A DNA stretch of 64,000 nt from Chitinophaga pinensis (GTDB lineage: Bacteria; Bacteroidota; Bacteroidia; Chitinophagales; Chitinophagaceae): assembly GCA_902167325.1 (NCBI GenBank), contig LR632930.1, positions 992,001 to 1,056,000 of the forward strand. The letters are read 5' to 3'. The notes beneath the pieces are model-generated. The model saw only the letters and a program-made list of their open reading frames with translations. It was not told where the DNA came from and searched no databases. How positions within the stretch are numbered: position 1 is the first letter of the stretch; every line of letters begins with the position of its first letter. Positions 55,111 to 64,000 of this stretch are shown here, piece after piece. Position numbers and translations under genes: made by a program.

Positions 55111-58100
55111 ATGCCTGAAGTAACAAACAACACACCGCGATTGCTGGCCGCAGCCAAGGAATTCAATATTGGCAAGGAAACGCTGATCGATTTCCTAGGC
55201 AATAAAGGCTATGATATGGATGGATTCGGTTCTCCCAACGCCCGTCTCACAGCCCAGATGTACCATGCGCTGCAGCAGGAGTTCCAACAGGATAAGGCCA
55301 ACAAGCGAAAAAGCGACCAGATCGCTTTGCCGAAAGGAACGGTGTTAGACGCAGCCAAGAAGAAGGAGAAGGAAGATGCAGAACTGGCAGCGAAGAAAAA
55401 GGAAGAAGCAGACGCCACCGCCAAAAAGAAGGAGGAAGCGCCCGCATCCAAACCTGAGCCTGCGCCCCAGCCTGAACCCGCCCCCAAAGCGGCTCCTCAG
55501 CCCGAGGTACGCGCAGAGCAGCCTGCCCCTCAGCCCGAACCCGCTCCCCAACCCCAACCCGCAGCAGAAGCCAAACCCGAGCCTAAGCCGGAACCCGCTC
55601 CTGCACCCCAGGAAAAGGCCCCCGAACCTGCTGCTGCGAAAGAGGAAGAGGTCGTTAAACCGGAATCTCCGAAAATCAATGGTCCCCGTGTTATGGGAAC
55701 CATTGATCTCGATGCCCTCAATCCCGCCAACCGTAAAAAAGCTGCGAAGCCCGAGCAGCAGGAAGATAAACCAGCCCCCGCTCCCATGGAAGCAGCACCC
55801 GCAGCAGAAGCCCAACCAGCGCCTAAGCCGCAGCCCGCTCCCGAGCCTAAAGCTGAACCTGCCCCTGCTCCCGCACCCGCTCCAGCGCCTAAAGCCGTGA
55901 AGGAAGAAGCCCCCGTTCAACAGCCGGCACCCCAGGCCGAAAAGCCTGCCGCCGAAGTGAAACCGGAGCCGCAACCTCAGCCACAGCCTAAGCCCGCAGC
56001 AGAAGCCAAACCCGAGCCCAAACCTGTACCGAAGCCGGAACCCAAACCAGCGAAGGAAGAAGCACCAGCTCCCGCTCCCGCAGCAGAAGCCGCTACTCCC
56101 GCTGCCCCTGCAGCCCCCACCGAAACCGGTGGAGACGAAGGCGGTTCCGTTATCGAGAATATCCAGGCCACCAGGCTCTCCGGCCCCAAAGTCATCGGGA
56201 AGATCGACCTCCCCGTGTCTCAGGACCGCCGCGATAACAAAGGCTTTAATAAAGACGAGAAACGTAAGCGCAAGCGCATCGTTATAGAAAAGAAACCCGA
56301 GCCCATCAAACCAGGCGAATTCGCCCGTGAAGGTGCTCAGGGTAACCGTGGTCCCGGCCAACAGGGCGGTCCCGGTGGTAACCAGCAGGGTACCCGTGGC
56401 CCAGGAGGCCCCGGCGGTCACCAGGGCAACAGAGGCCCCGGCGGCAACCAGCAGGGTAACCGCGGCCCCGGAGGCGGCGGAGGATACCAGGGTAACAGAG
56501 GTCCCGGTGGCGGACCGCATGGTAACCGCGGACCTGGTGGTCCTGGCGGAAACCGCGGACCCAACAACCGTAACAACCCGCGCCCGGGCCAGGGTAACTT
56601 CGGCCAGGGAGCACCCCGTGGTCCTCAGGATCGTGAAATCGACAAGAACGAGATCCAGAATAAGATCAAGGAAACAATGGCTAAACTGGGTGGTAACACC
56701 CGTGGTGGTAAAAACACCAAGGCCAGCCGCCGCCGCGACAAACGCCATGAAATGGCCGAGCGCGAGGCACAGAACAGGGCCGAAGGCAACAAGCTGCAGG
56801 TTACTGAGTTCCTCTCCGTTAGCGAACTTGCCACCCTCATGGATGTGAGCTTCGCCGAAGTGATCTCGAAATGTATGGGTCTCGGCATCATGGTATCTAT
56901 CAACCAGCGCCTCGACGCCGAAGTAATCGAACTCGTATCCGGAGAATTCGGGTATGAAGTGGAATTCATCGGTATCGACGACGCCACAGATGATGATGAA
57001 GACGAAATCGAAGATGCACCGGAAGATCTGGAACCGCGCGCTCCGATCGTGACCATCATGGGTCACGTAGACCACGGTAAGACCTCCCTGCTCGATTATA
57101 TCCGTAATGCCAACGTAGTGGCCGGTGAAGCAGGTGGTATCACCCAGCACATCGGTGCCTACCAGGTAACCACCGCTACAGGCAAGAAGGTAACCTTCCT
57201 CGATACCCCCGGTCACGAAGCGTTTACCGCGATGCGTGCCCGTGGTGCCAAGGTGGCTGACATTGCTGTGATCGTGATCGCGGCAGACGATGCCATCATG
57301 CCACAGACGCGTGAAGCCATCTCCCACTCACAGGCCGCCGGCCTGCCGATGGTATTTGCCATCAACAAGGTAGATAAAGACGGCGCCAACCCTGAAAAGA
57401 TCAAGGAACAGCTGGCTCAGCTTAACCTCCTTGTGGAAGACTGGGGTGGTAAGTACCAAAGCCAGGAAATCTCCGCCAAAAGCGGCATGAATATCGACGT
57501 TCTGCTGGAAAAAATCCTGCTGGAAGCCGAGCTGCTCGACCTGAAAGCGAACCCTAACCGCGAAGCATCCGGTACAGTGATCGAAGCCACCCTCGATAAG
57601 GGCCGTGGTTATGTTACCACTGTATTGGTACAGAACGGCTCTCTCAGCCAGGGCGACACCATTGTGTCCGGCTCGCACTTCGGTAAGATCAAGGCTATGT
57701 TCAACGAACGCGGTCAACGCGTTGAGAAAGTAGGCCCGTCTGCTCCCGTACAGCTCCTCGGCCTTAACGGCGCTCCGCAGGCAGGTGAGAAGTTCAGGAT
57801 GTATGAAGATGAGTCAGAAGCGAAAGACCTGGCCAACCGCAGAGCGCAGATCGTCCGCGAACAGGGTATCCGTACCAAGAAACACATTACCCTCGACGAG
57901 ATCGGCCGCCGCCTTGCACTGGGCAACTTCAAGCAGCTGAACCTCATCATCAAGGGCGACGTGGACGGTTCCGTGGAAGCACTCTCCGACTCCCTGCAGA
58001 AACTTTCTACAGAAGAGATCGTAGTAAGTGTGGTACTCAAGGGCGTTGGTCAGATCACCGAATCCGACGTACTCCTCGCTACCGCTTCCGACGCACTCGT

Positions 58101-58539
58101 TATCGGCTTCCAGGTTCGTCCGTCGCTCAATGCGGCCCGCCTCGCCGAGAAAGAGAATATCGAAATCCGCACCTACTCCATCATCTACGACGCCATCGAC
58201 GAACTCAAATCCGCGATGGAAGGGATGCTGGAACCGAAAATCGAGAAAAAGGTTACCGCGAATGTCGAAATCCGCGAAACCTACAAATTCGACAAGGCTA
58301 CGGTTGCAGGCTGTTTCGTGCTCGATGGCAAACTCTTCCGCAATTCGCGCATAAACCTGGTACGCGACGGTATCGTTGTTCACACAGGCGAACTGCAGTC
58401 ACTGAAGCGCTATAAAGATGATGTGAAAGAAGTCGTTTCCGGTATGGAATGCGGTCTCTCCATCAAAAACTACAGCGATCTCAAAGTCGGCGACATCGTT
58501 GAAGGCTTCGAAGAAGTGGAAGTTAAACGCACCCTCTAA
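55111..58539 (+). CDS. infB: Translation initiation factor IF-2
   Basis: 1142 residues from the ATG at 55111 ([19 protein letters not shown]); the 20-codon upstream extension is less likely. IF2_N-type start (1-60), a Pro/Ala/Glu/Lys-rich linker (about 90-360), a Gly-rich section (about 400-510) with seven (N/T)RGP units, a second IF2_N-like domain (about 560-620), then the GTPase: G1 GHVDHGKTS at about 651, [25 protein letters not shown]. Domains II, III and IV follow to the end. Loads initiator tRNA on the 30S subunit. The linker is unusually long. Confidence 0.97.
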   Translation: MPEVTNNTPRLLAAAKEFNIGKETLIDFLGNKGYDMDGFGSPNARLTAQMYHALQQEFQQDKANKRKSDQIALPKGTVLDAAKKKEKEDAELAAKKKEEADATAKKKEEAPASKPEPAPQPEPAPKAAPQPEVRAEQPAPQPEPAPQPQPAAEAKPEPKPEPAPAPQEKAPEPAAAKEEEVVKPESPKINGPRVMGTIDLDALNPANRKKAAKPEQQEDKPAPAPMEAAPAAEAQPAPKPQPAPEPKAEPAPAPAPAPAPKAVKEEAPVQQPAPQAEKPAAEVKPEPQPQPQPKPAAEAKPEPKPVPKPEPKPAKEEAPAPAPAAEAATPAAPAAPTETGGDEGGSVIENIQATRLSGPKVIGKIDLPVSQDRRDNKGFNKDEKRKRKRIVIEKKPEPIKPGEFAREGAQGNRGPGQQGGPGGNQQGTRGPGGPGGHQGNRGPGGNQQGNRGPGGGGGYQGNRGPGGGPHGNRGPGGPGGNRGPNNRNNPRPGQGNFGQGAPRGPQDREIDKNEIQNKIKETMAKLGGNTRGGKNTKASRRRDKRHEMAEREAQNRAEGNKLQVTEFLSVSELATLMDVSFAEVISKCMGLGIMVSINQRLDAEVIELVSGEFGYEVEFIGIDDATDDDEDEIEDAPEDLEPRAPIVTIMGHVDHGKTSLLDYIRNANVVAGEAGGITQHIGAYQVTTATGKKVTFLDTPGHEAFTAMRARGAKVADIAVIVIAADDAIMPQTREAISHSQAAGLPMVFAINKVDKDGANPEKIKEQLAQLNLLVEDWGGKYQSQEISAKSGMNIDVLLEKILLEAELLDLKANPNREASGTVIEATLDKGRGYVTTVLVQNGSLSQGDTIVSGSHFGKIKAMFNERGQRVEKVGPSAPVQLLGLNGAPQAGEKFRMYEDESEAKDLANRRAQIVREQGIRTKKHITLDEIGRRLALGNFKQLNLIIKGDVDGSVEALSDSLQKLSTEEIVVSVVLKGVGQITESDVLLATASDALVIGFQVRPSLNAARLAEKENIEIRTYSIIYDAIDELKSAMEGMLEPKIEKKVTANVEIRETYKFDKATVAGCFVLDGKLFRNSRINLVRDGIVVHTGELQSLKRYKDDVKEVVSGMECGLSIKNYSDLKVGDIVEGFEEVEVKRTL

Positions 58540-58546
58540 AATCCAG

Positions 58547-58588
58547 TTGCGGCGGGCTTAAACACCCGCCGCAATCCCGAAATTTTTG
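58547..58588 (+). terminator. Terminator of the rimP-nusA-infB operon
   Basis: 10-bp stem TTGCGGCGGG / CCCGCCGCAA with an 8-nt loop (58547-58574), followed after several bases by ATTTTTGTT. Confidence 0.75.
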
Positions 58589-58657
58589 TTAAATACATTA
58601 GCCGTCTTTGTGCGGCTAATTTTTTATCAGTTACTTTGAGAAGACAGTAACATTTAT

Positions 58658-60052
58658 ATGAAGAAATTTGTCATATCTTCCTTTGGTGCCATGCTCCTTT
58701 TCCAGGTAGCAGTAGCCCAGCAGAAGAAGATCGTGGCCGACAAAATTGTCGCCAAAGTTGGGGAAAAGATTGTGCTTCAGTCCGATATCGAATCGGCACT
58801 GGTAGACATGCAGCAGCAGGCCCTCGAAGGCACACCCCTTCCTCCCAACGCCTCCTGCGCGGCCATCGAACAGATCATCGCGCAGAAAATTCTGGTGCTT
58901 CAGGCTGAGCGCGACTCCCTACCCATCTCCGAATCCGACGTGGAAGGCCGTATCGAGTCCCAGATCCGCTGGGCCGAACAGCGCTACAACGGCCGCGAAA
59001 ACATGACGAAAGTTACCGGATATACCATCTACCAGCTCCGCGAACGCTTCCGCGACGCTATTCGTGAGAATATGCTTGCCAAAGCCATGCGCGACAAGAT
59101 CGTAAACTCCGTAAAAGTGACGCCTACCGAAGTTCGTTCCAACTTCGAAAAAATACCGCAGGACAGTCTCCCGTTCTACGAATCAGAACTGGAAATCGGC
59201 CAGCTCATTATCCTGCCTAAGGCCAGCCGTGAAATGGATAAGTATGCGTATGACAAGCTGATGGACCTCCGTACCAAGGTGGAAAAGAAAGAAGGCGAGT
59301 TCGGCACATACGCCAGCCTGTATTCTGAAGACCCGGCAGTACGTGAGAACGGCGGTATCTATCCCCTTAACCGTTACGACAAAAACTGGGACCCCGAGTT
59401 CCTCTCCGCCAGCTTCAGGCTCCGTGAGGGCGAAATGTCGAACCCGGTGAAATCACAGTTCGGATACCACCTGATCAAGATGATCAAGCGCGCGGGCGAT
59501 AACGTAACCGTGCAGCACATCCTCATCAAACCGAACGTGCTCAATACTGAGATCACCAATGCTATTCAGAAACTGGATACTATCCGCGCAAACATCATCG
59601 CCGGTAAAACTACTTTCGGAGAAGCAGTATCGAAATACAGTGACGACCCCATGGCTAAGTTTAGCGGTGGTATGCTCACTAACCCCATGACTAACAGCAC
59701 CTTCATTACGGTAGACCAGCTGAACGACCCTTCCACCAAAGATATCGTTATGCTGATCGACTCCCTGAAGCCCGGTGGCGTTACCAAACCCATTGAGTAT
59801 ACCGACGAGCAGGGACGTAAAGGTGTTCGCCTCGTGTATCTGAAAACACGTACAGAGCCTCACCGCGAAAACCTCCGCGATGATTACTCCCGCATCCAGC
59901 AGCGCACACTCCAGGAAAAACAGGCGCACGCTCTCAGCAAATGGCTGGTGGACAAAGTGCCTACTTTCTACGTGCATGTGGAAGATGAGTATAAGGGCTG
60001 TGACAACGTTTCGAAGTGGTCGGCTGCCAACAGCGTGATCGCCAGCAAATAG
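58658..60052 (+). CDS. SurA-type periplasmic peptidyl-prolyl isomerase/chaperone
   Basis: 464 residues with a signal peptide (about 1-20). SurA N-terminal region (VADKIVAKVGEKIVLQSDIES, LQAERDSLPISESDVEGRI) and two parvulin rotamase domains (about 180-275, YSEDPAVRENGGIYPLNRYD, FGYHLIKMIK; and about 285-390, VQHILIKPNV, SKYSDDPMAKFSGGML). Assists outer-membrane protein folding. Standard length for Bacteroidota SurA homologues. Ends at a strong terminator. Confidence 0.93.
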   Translation: MKKFVISSFGAMLLFQVAVAQQKKIVADKIVAKVGEKIVLQSDIESALVDMQQQALEGTPLPPNASCAAIEQIIAQKILVLQAERDSLPISESDVEGRIESQIRWAEQRYNGRENMTKVTGYTIYQLRERFRDAIRENMLAKAMRDKIVNSVKVTPTEVRSNFEKIPQDSLPFYESELEIGQLIILPKASREMDKYAYDKLMDLRTKVEKKEGEFGTYASLYSEDPAVRENGGIYPLNRYDKNWDPEFLSASFRLREGEMSNPVKSQFGYHLIKMIKRAGDNVTVQHILIKPNVLNTEITNAIQKLDTIRANIIAGKTTFGEAVSKYSDDPMAKFSGGMLTNPMTNSTFITVDQLNDPSTKDIVMLIDSLKPGGVTKPIEYTDEQGRKGVRLVYLKTRTEPHRENLRDDYSRIQQRTLQEKQAHALSKWLVDKVPTFYVHVEDEYKGCDNVSKWSAANSVIASK

Positions 60053-60074
60053 GAATACTGCAATTCATGATACG

Positions 60075-60107
60075 ATCCCGGCGCCTCCCGCGCCGGGATT
60101 TTTTTTG
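60075..60107 (+). terminator. Terminator of the SurA-type gene
   Basis: Perfect 10-bp stem ATCCCGGCGC / GCGCCGGGAT, 5-nt loop, run of nine T. Confidence 0.93.
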
Positions 60108-60211
60108 CTTTCGGCTGAACCGGAAGCGGGGCGTGCTTATCCGCCGAAACACTGCTTAGTTAAGGGGTTTAGGGGTGTTTTGAAGGATGCGGCCGTTTGG
60201 AAATTTAAGCG

Positions 60212-60219
60212 TAACTTTG
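60212..60219 (+). promoter_or_regulatory. -7 box ahead of purF
   Basis: TAACTTTG matches TAnnTTTG and ends 18 nt before the ATG at 60238; no upstream TTTG at ideal distance. Confidence 0.42.
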
Positions 60220-60237
60220 CGACTTCAATTTTACAGC

Positions 60238-62085
60238 ATGAGTGATGCGATTAAGCATGAATGCGGTCTGGCATTCATTAGATTAAGGAAACCATTCAGT
60301 TATTACCAACAGCAATACGGAACGGTTTTCTACGGCCTGAATAAGCTGTACCTTCTCATGGAAAAACAGCACAACCGTGGGCAAGACGGCGCAGGCCTGG
60401 CCACTGTAAAATTACACACCGAGCCCGGGGTACCTTTCATGCACCGCATCCGTAGCGCTCAGCCGCAGCCGATCGGTGATGTTTTCGGCAAAATCCGTGA
60501 CGAAGTAGCAGAAATTGAGAAGTATCAACCGGAGATCACCAAGTATCCGGGTCTGATGAAAGGGCACGTCCGTTTCCTGGGCGAGCTGCTGCTGGGGCAC
60601 CTCCGGTATGCAACGCAGGGCAAAAACAACGTTGATCTCTGCCATCCCTTTGTAAGATATAACACCATCCCCGCCCGTAACCTCGCCATGGCAGGTAACT
60701 TCAACCTGGTCAATGTAGACGAGTTGTTCAACTTCTCGAAAGTGACACCGGGCGAAACGCATAAGAACAGCGATCTGGCCGCCATGCTCGAAGTGGTACA
60801 CCACTTCCTCTGCAAAGAGGATGAAGTGCGGCAGAACGGTTTAGATGTGAAGAACATTCTCAAACAGGCATTCTCCATGTTCGACGGAGGCTACCATGTT
60901 GGTGGCATCCTCGGCTCAGGAGATTCCTTCGTGATCCGCGACCCGCACGGTATCCGTCCTTCCTATTACTACATCAACGAAGAAGTGATCGTAACCGCTT
61001 CCGAGCGCGCTGCTATCCGCACTACCTTCAACGTAGGCGAAAATGAAGTAATGGAACTGATGCCCGGTAACGCTCTGATCGTAAAAGAGAATGGGGAATA
61101 TTCCATCGAAGAGATCATCCCGGCCCGTGAGCGCCGCGCATGCTCTTTCGAACGTATCTACTTCTCCCGCGGGAACGACGAAAAGATCTATAAAGAGCGG
61201 CATGCATTGGGGTATCACCTCTCAGAAACCGTTCTTAAAGCCATCGATAACGACCTTCGCAATACTATCTTTTCCTTCATTCCCAACACCGCAGAAGTTG
61301 CCTTCTACGGCCTCATTAAAGGCCTGGAAGACTATCTGAACCAGATTAAGGTGGAAAGGATCATGAGCTGGGGAAAGGACTTCGATGAGGAAAAGCTGAA
61401 AGAAATGGTGAACCGCCGCGTCCGGATCGATAAGATCGCCATCAAGGATGTGAAAATGCGGACCTTCATCACCGAAGATTCCAGCAGGAATGAAATGGTA
61501 CAACACGTGTACGATATCACCTATGGTACCGTAAAGCCTGGTACCGACACACTGGTGGTGATCGATGATTCTATCGTACGCGGTACCACCCTCCGTGAAA
61601 GCATCATCAAAATGCTGGACCGTTTAGGGCCTAAGCGCATCATCGTTATGTCTTCCGCCCCGCAGATCCGTTACCCGGACTGTTACGGTATTGATATGAG
61701 CAAAATGGGCGAGTTTGTGGCCTTCCAGGCAGCTATTGCGCTTATCCGTGAACAAGGCAAGGAATACATCCTTCAGGAAGCATACGGCCTCGCAAAAGAG
61801 CTGGAACGTACCAACACCCTCAATGCACAGAACGTGGTGAAGAATGTTTATAAACCCTTCACTCCGGAGCAGATATCCGCCAAGATCGCACAGATCATCA
61901 CCCCTGCCAATATCTCTGCTAAAGTGGAGGTGATTTATCAAAACATCGAAAGCCTGCACGCAAGTTGCCCGAACAACCTCGGCGACTGGTATTTTACAGG
62001 CGATTATCCCACACCCGGTGGTAACCGCGTGGTGAACAAGGCATTCATGAACTATATGGAAGGAAAGAACGAAAGGGGGTATTAA
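60238..62085 (+). CDS. purF: Amidophosphoribosyltransferase
   Basis: 615 residues from the ATG at 60238 (MSDAIKHECGLAFIRL). First committed step of purine synthesis. The glutaminase Cys is C9, so an eight-residue propeptide must be cleaved to expose it. NRGQDGAGLA, HLRYATQG, NSDLAAMLE and DPHGIRPSYYY belong to the glutaminase half. The PRPP-binding loop is VVIDDSIVRGTTLRES at about 439-454. Longer than E. coli PurF, as in other Bacteroidota. The 17-codon extension upstream is rejected. Confidence 0.95.
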   Translation: MSDAIKHECGLAFIRLRKPFSYYQQQYGTVFYGLNKLYLLMEKQHNRGQDGAGLATVKLHTEPGVPFMHRIRSAQPQPIGDVFGKIRDEVAEIEKYQPEITKYPGLMKGHVRFLGELLLGHLRYATQGKNNVDLCHPFVRYNTIPARNLAMAGNFNLVNVDELFNFSKVTPGETHKNSDLAAMLEVVHHFLCKEDEVRQNGLDVKNILKQAFSMFDGGYHVGGILGSGDSFVIRDPHGIRPSYYYINEEVIVTASERAAIRTTFNVGENEVMELMPGNALIVKENGEYSIEEIIPARERRACSFERIYFSRGNDEKIYKERHALGYHLSETVLKAIDNDLRNTIFSFIPNTAEVAFYGLIKGLEDYLNQIKVERIMSWGKDFDEEKLKEMVNRRVRIDKIAIKDVKMRTFITEDSSRNEMVQHVYDITYGTVKPGTDTLVVIDDSIVRGTTLRESIIKMLDRLGPKRIIVMSSAPQIRYPDCYGIDMSKMGEFVAFQAAIALIREQGKEYILQEAYGLAKELERTNTLNAQNVVKNVYKPFTPEQISAKIAQIITPANISAKVEVIYQNIESLHASCPNNLGDWYFTGDYPTPGGNRVVNKAFMNYMEGKNERGY

Positions 62086-62110
62086 TCCCGATCGGCATCA
62101 CCGATATTAA

Positions 62111-62152
62111 AAAAGGGGCCGGAACGCGATATAAGCGCTCCGGCCCCTTTGA
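62111..62152 (+). terminator. Terminator of purF
   Basis: AAAGGGGCCGGA pairs with TCCGGCCCCTTT around a structured 16-nt loop; A run before, short T-rich end after. Confidence 0.8.
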
Positions 62153-62269
62153 TTTTCAATGCTTCGTGTGGTCTTAAACGTGGCAGGCTGTGTTAAATTT
62201 CCTTTAATTGGCGTGTTTTGTGCCAAAAAGCATTATTTTAGGATAAGTGTTTGTAGTCAATTACTTACA

Positions 62270-62779
62270 ATGTATATGAAAACATTGTTATTGATCCGCC
62301 ACGCAAAATCCAGCTGGAACGATCCGGATATGGATGATTTTGACCGGCCCCTCAACAAACGTGGTAAGCAAAACGCGCCGGAGATGGCTGTAAGGCTGCT
62401 TTCCCGCGGTATCCCGCCGGACCTGGTTATCTCGAGCCCTGCCAAAAGAACCCGTACCACCGCACGCATCATGGCCAAGGAATGGAACTATCCCCGCGAA
62501 GCTATTTTGCTGGAAGAAGAGCTATACCTCTGCTATGCCTCCACTTTTCTGAAGATCATCACCCGCATCGATGATGATTTTAATACCGTTGCCATCTTCG
62601 CCCACAACCCCGGCATCACCGATTTCGCTAATTATCTGACAGAAGAAATCCGAATCGACAACGTTCCCACTGCAGGAGTTTTTGCCATCTCCGCAGATAC
62701 AGAGCGGTGGGAGGATTTTGACCGTGCCCCTAAAAAGTTCCTCTTCTTCGACTATCCCAAGAGCGAAGAAGCCGTATAA
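62270..62779 (+). CDS. SixA-type histidine phosphatase
   Basis: 169 residues from the ATG at 62270 (or 167 from Met3). The phosphate-binding motif RHAKSSW has catalytic H11, followed by FDRPLNKRGKQNAP, SSPAKRTRTTARI and FAHNPGITDFANYL with the second catalytic His. This is the small SixA-like branch of the histidine phosphatase superfamily; substrate unknown. The 37-codon upstream extension is rejected because it runs through promoter-like sequence. Confidence 0.92.
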   Translation: MYMKTLLLIRHAKSSWNDPDMDDFDRPLNKRGKQNAPEMAVRLLSRGIPPDLVISSPAKRTRTTARIMAKEWNYPREAILLEEELYLCYASTFLKIITRIDDDFNTVAIFAHNPGITDFANYLTEEIRIDNVPTAGVFAISADTERWEDFDRAPKKFLFFDYPKSEEAV

Positions 62780-62991
62780 CCCGACTTCCATATCATGTTA
62801 TTTTGACATATCAAAATTTCCTGTTTCCTGTATCTTTTGTTCATCCGGATCGTCTTAGGAGTATAAAACGGTAATATTTCGATTTGCGTATTTTCGCTAA
62901 TAATTCGGAATCAGGTAATTAGAGCGTATTTACATATAGAAATTGCTTGGCTGTATGACAGAATTACAGCGAGCATGGTAAACACGAAAAC

Positions 62992-64000
62992 ATGAAGAAC
63001 TTCTTATCCCTAATCATGTCGGTCATTGTTTTACCGGCAGACGGCCAGCAGCGAACGGAAACTTTTCTGCGAGACAGTCTTGACAGCTACGTAATTAAAG
63101 CCATGGAGGAATGGCAGATCCCGGGTGTATCGGTGGCAGTTGTGAAGGATGGAAAAACGGTTTTGATGAAGGCTTACGGGGTCAGGGAAACGGGTAAACC
63201 GGAGAAAGTGGATACCAACACCATGTTCATGATCGGCTCCAATTCCAAGGCATTTACTGCTACGGCACTGGCACAGCTGCAGGCTGAAGGTAAACTCCGG
63301 CTGGACGATCCCGTTCAGAAATACCTGCCGCAGTTCAAATTGCACGATACCTGGGTAGCTGGGCATGCAATTATCCGCGACCTGCTCTCCCACCGCCTGG
63401 GGTTCCATACTTTTCAGGGAGATTTCATGTTTTTCGATACCGACCTTACTTCGGAACAGGTACTCGATAAACTGGGCCGCCTCGAGCCGCCTTTTGGTTT
63501 CAGAACTACCTGGGGCTATTGTAATGCAGCCTTCCTCGCGGCGGGCGAAATCATCCCGAAAGTGACGGGCAAAACCTGGGCAGCGTTTTTGAAAGAGCGG
63601 ATCTTTGACCCGTTAGATATGCGTAACACCATCGCCCTCTCGGCTGATATTCCAAAGATGAAGAACATTGCGGCAGCGCATTCCGTATTTCTCGGTGAGT
63701 TGAAGAAAGTGCCTTATGGCCGGATCGATAATCTGGCGCCTGCAGGAAGCATCGGTTCGTCTGTAGCTGATATGTCGCATTGGGTGAAGGCGCTCCTCTC
63801 CGGCGGCTATTACGAAGGGCGGGAAGTACTCGCTAAAGACGCGATTGCAGAAACCCGTTTGCCGCATTCGAGCCTCGGTGAATGGGGACATCCGTTCAAC
63901 CGACGGCAGTTCAGCCTGTATGGTCTCGGCTGGTTTACCTTTTCCTACGAAGGCCGCCTGATCGTGGAGCATCAGGGCGGAGTCAACGGTTTCGTAACTG
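62992..64000 (+). CDS. Serine hydrolase / class C beta-lactamase family protein, truncated by the window edge
   Basis: 336 codons visible from the ATG at 62992. Signal peptide (about 1-19). Beta-lactamase/transpeptidase-like motifs: S83-N-S-K86 (SxxK) in IGSNSKAFTATAL, Y-C-N in WGYCNAAFLAAGE and H-Q-G in EHQGGVNG close to the right edge. EEWQIPGVSVAVVKDGK and EGKLRLDDPVQKYLPQF are typical. Acts in the periplasm as an esterase, peptidase or beta-lactamase; which one is not decidable. The C-terminus lies beyond the window. Confidence 0.93.
   Translation, partial: MKNFLSLIMSVIVLPADGQQRTETFLRDSLDSYVIKAMEEWQIPGVSVAVVKDGKTVLMKAYGVRETGKPEKVDTNTMFMIGSNSKAFTATALAQLQAEGKLRLDDPVQKYLPQFKLHDTWVAGHAIIRDLLSHRLGFHTFQGDFMFFDTDLTSEQVLDKLGRLEPPFGFRTTWGYCNAAFLAAGEIIPKVTGKTWAAFLKERIFDPLDMRNTIALSADIPKMKNIAAAHSVFLGELKKVPYGRIDNLAPAGSIGSSVADMSHWVKALLSGGYYEGREVLAKDAIAETRLPHSSLGEWGHPFNRRQFSLYGLGWFTFSYEGRLIVEHQGGVNGFVT

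Noticed and set aside
55345-57327. 660-residue open frame on the minus strand inside infB
   Set aside because: Antisense to IF-2; its length follows from the Gly/Pro-rich codon composition. The peptide is low complexity with no recognisable domain and no promoter.

Overview
The window looks like chromosome of a Bacteroidota bacterium, most probably Chitinophagaceae (Chitinophaga-like). Supporting this are a SusC/SusD pair whose SusC carries an STN domain behind an ECF sigma/FecR pair, a GldH gliding lipoprotein, BatD/BatE, DUF4834 and DUF2752 genes, and an IF2 with a long Pro/Ala- and Gly-rich N-terminus. Promoters also follow the Bacteroidota pattern (TTTG, about 20 nt, TAnnTTTG) rather than -35/-10. 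No insertion sequence, prophage, CRISPR array or integrase is visible; most genes are housekeeping.

Layout. 1-2.5 kb: thiamine operon on the minus strand (promoter, TPP riboswitch, thiS, thiC, start of a thiE-like gene). 2.7-6.1 kb: lipoprotein, small membrane protein, sterol desaturase-type hydroxylase, dnaN. 6.4-7.6 kb: PLP aminotransferase, then a 950-bp non-coding stretch with an 11-bp tandem repeat island and two diverged 48-bp repeats. 8.6-15.5 kb: two TetR regulators followed by a TolC/membrane fusion/RND efflux operon. 15.6-22.2 kb: proC, a free-standing NUMOD4/HNH protein, dusB, and divergently a CPBP protease, DUF2007, cdsA, psd and a small Cys-rich exported protein; then a YjjG-type HAD. 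22.3-25.8 kb: SDR, batD, batE. 25.8-31.4 kb (minus): LytTR regulator and LytS-type kinase, an OmpR-type regulator broken by a one-base frameshift, its kinase, gldH, yicC and a pseudouridine synthase. 31.4-37.9 kb: Crp/Fnr regulator, LpxD-like acyltransferase and lipoprotein (plus); epimerase, 3-hydroxyacyl-CoA dehydrogenase and pheS (minus); a Lys/Pro-rich exported protein. 38.4-48.6 kb: purU, sulfatase, then ECF sigma, FecR, SusC, SusD. 48.8-52.1 kb: lpdA, haem-binding protein, tRNA(CAT), YihX-type HAD. 52.1-64 kb: DUF4834, TM2, DUF2752 (minus), then rimP-nusA-infB, a SurA-type chaperone, purF, a SixA-type phosphatase and a truncated serine hydrolase.

How the genes work together. The thiamine block makes the pyrimidine half of thiamine under TPP feedback. 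cdsA and psd supply phosphatidylethanolamine. The TetR-TetR-TolC-MFP-RND block is a self-contained regulated efflux pump. Sulfatase plus ECF/FecR/SusCD suggests import of a sulfated glycan or other large substrate with trans-envelope signalling. rimP-nusA-infB is the usual ribosome maturation/transcription/translation operon, here with a hairpin leader.

The least explained signal is three intergenic islands (7.8, 38.2 and 50.9 kb). Each is built from tandem units of exactly 11 bp, but the unit sequence differs at each locus. All three lie beyond the 3' ends of genes, and in two of them the units are arranged so that they can fold back on each other.
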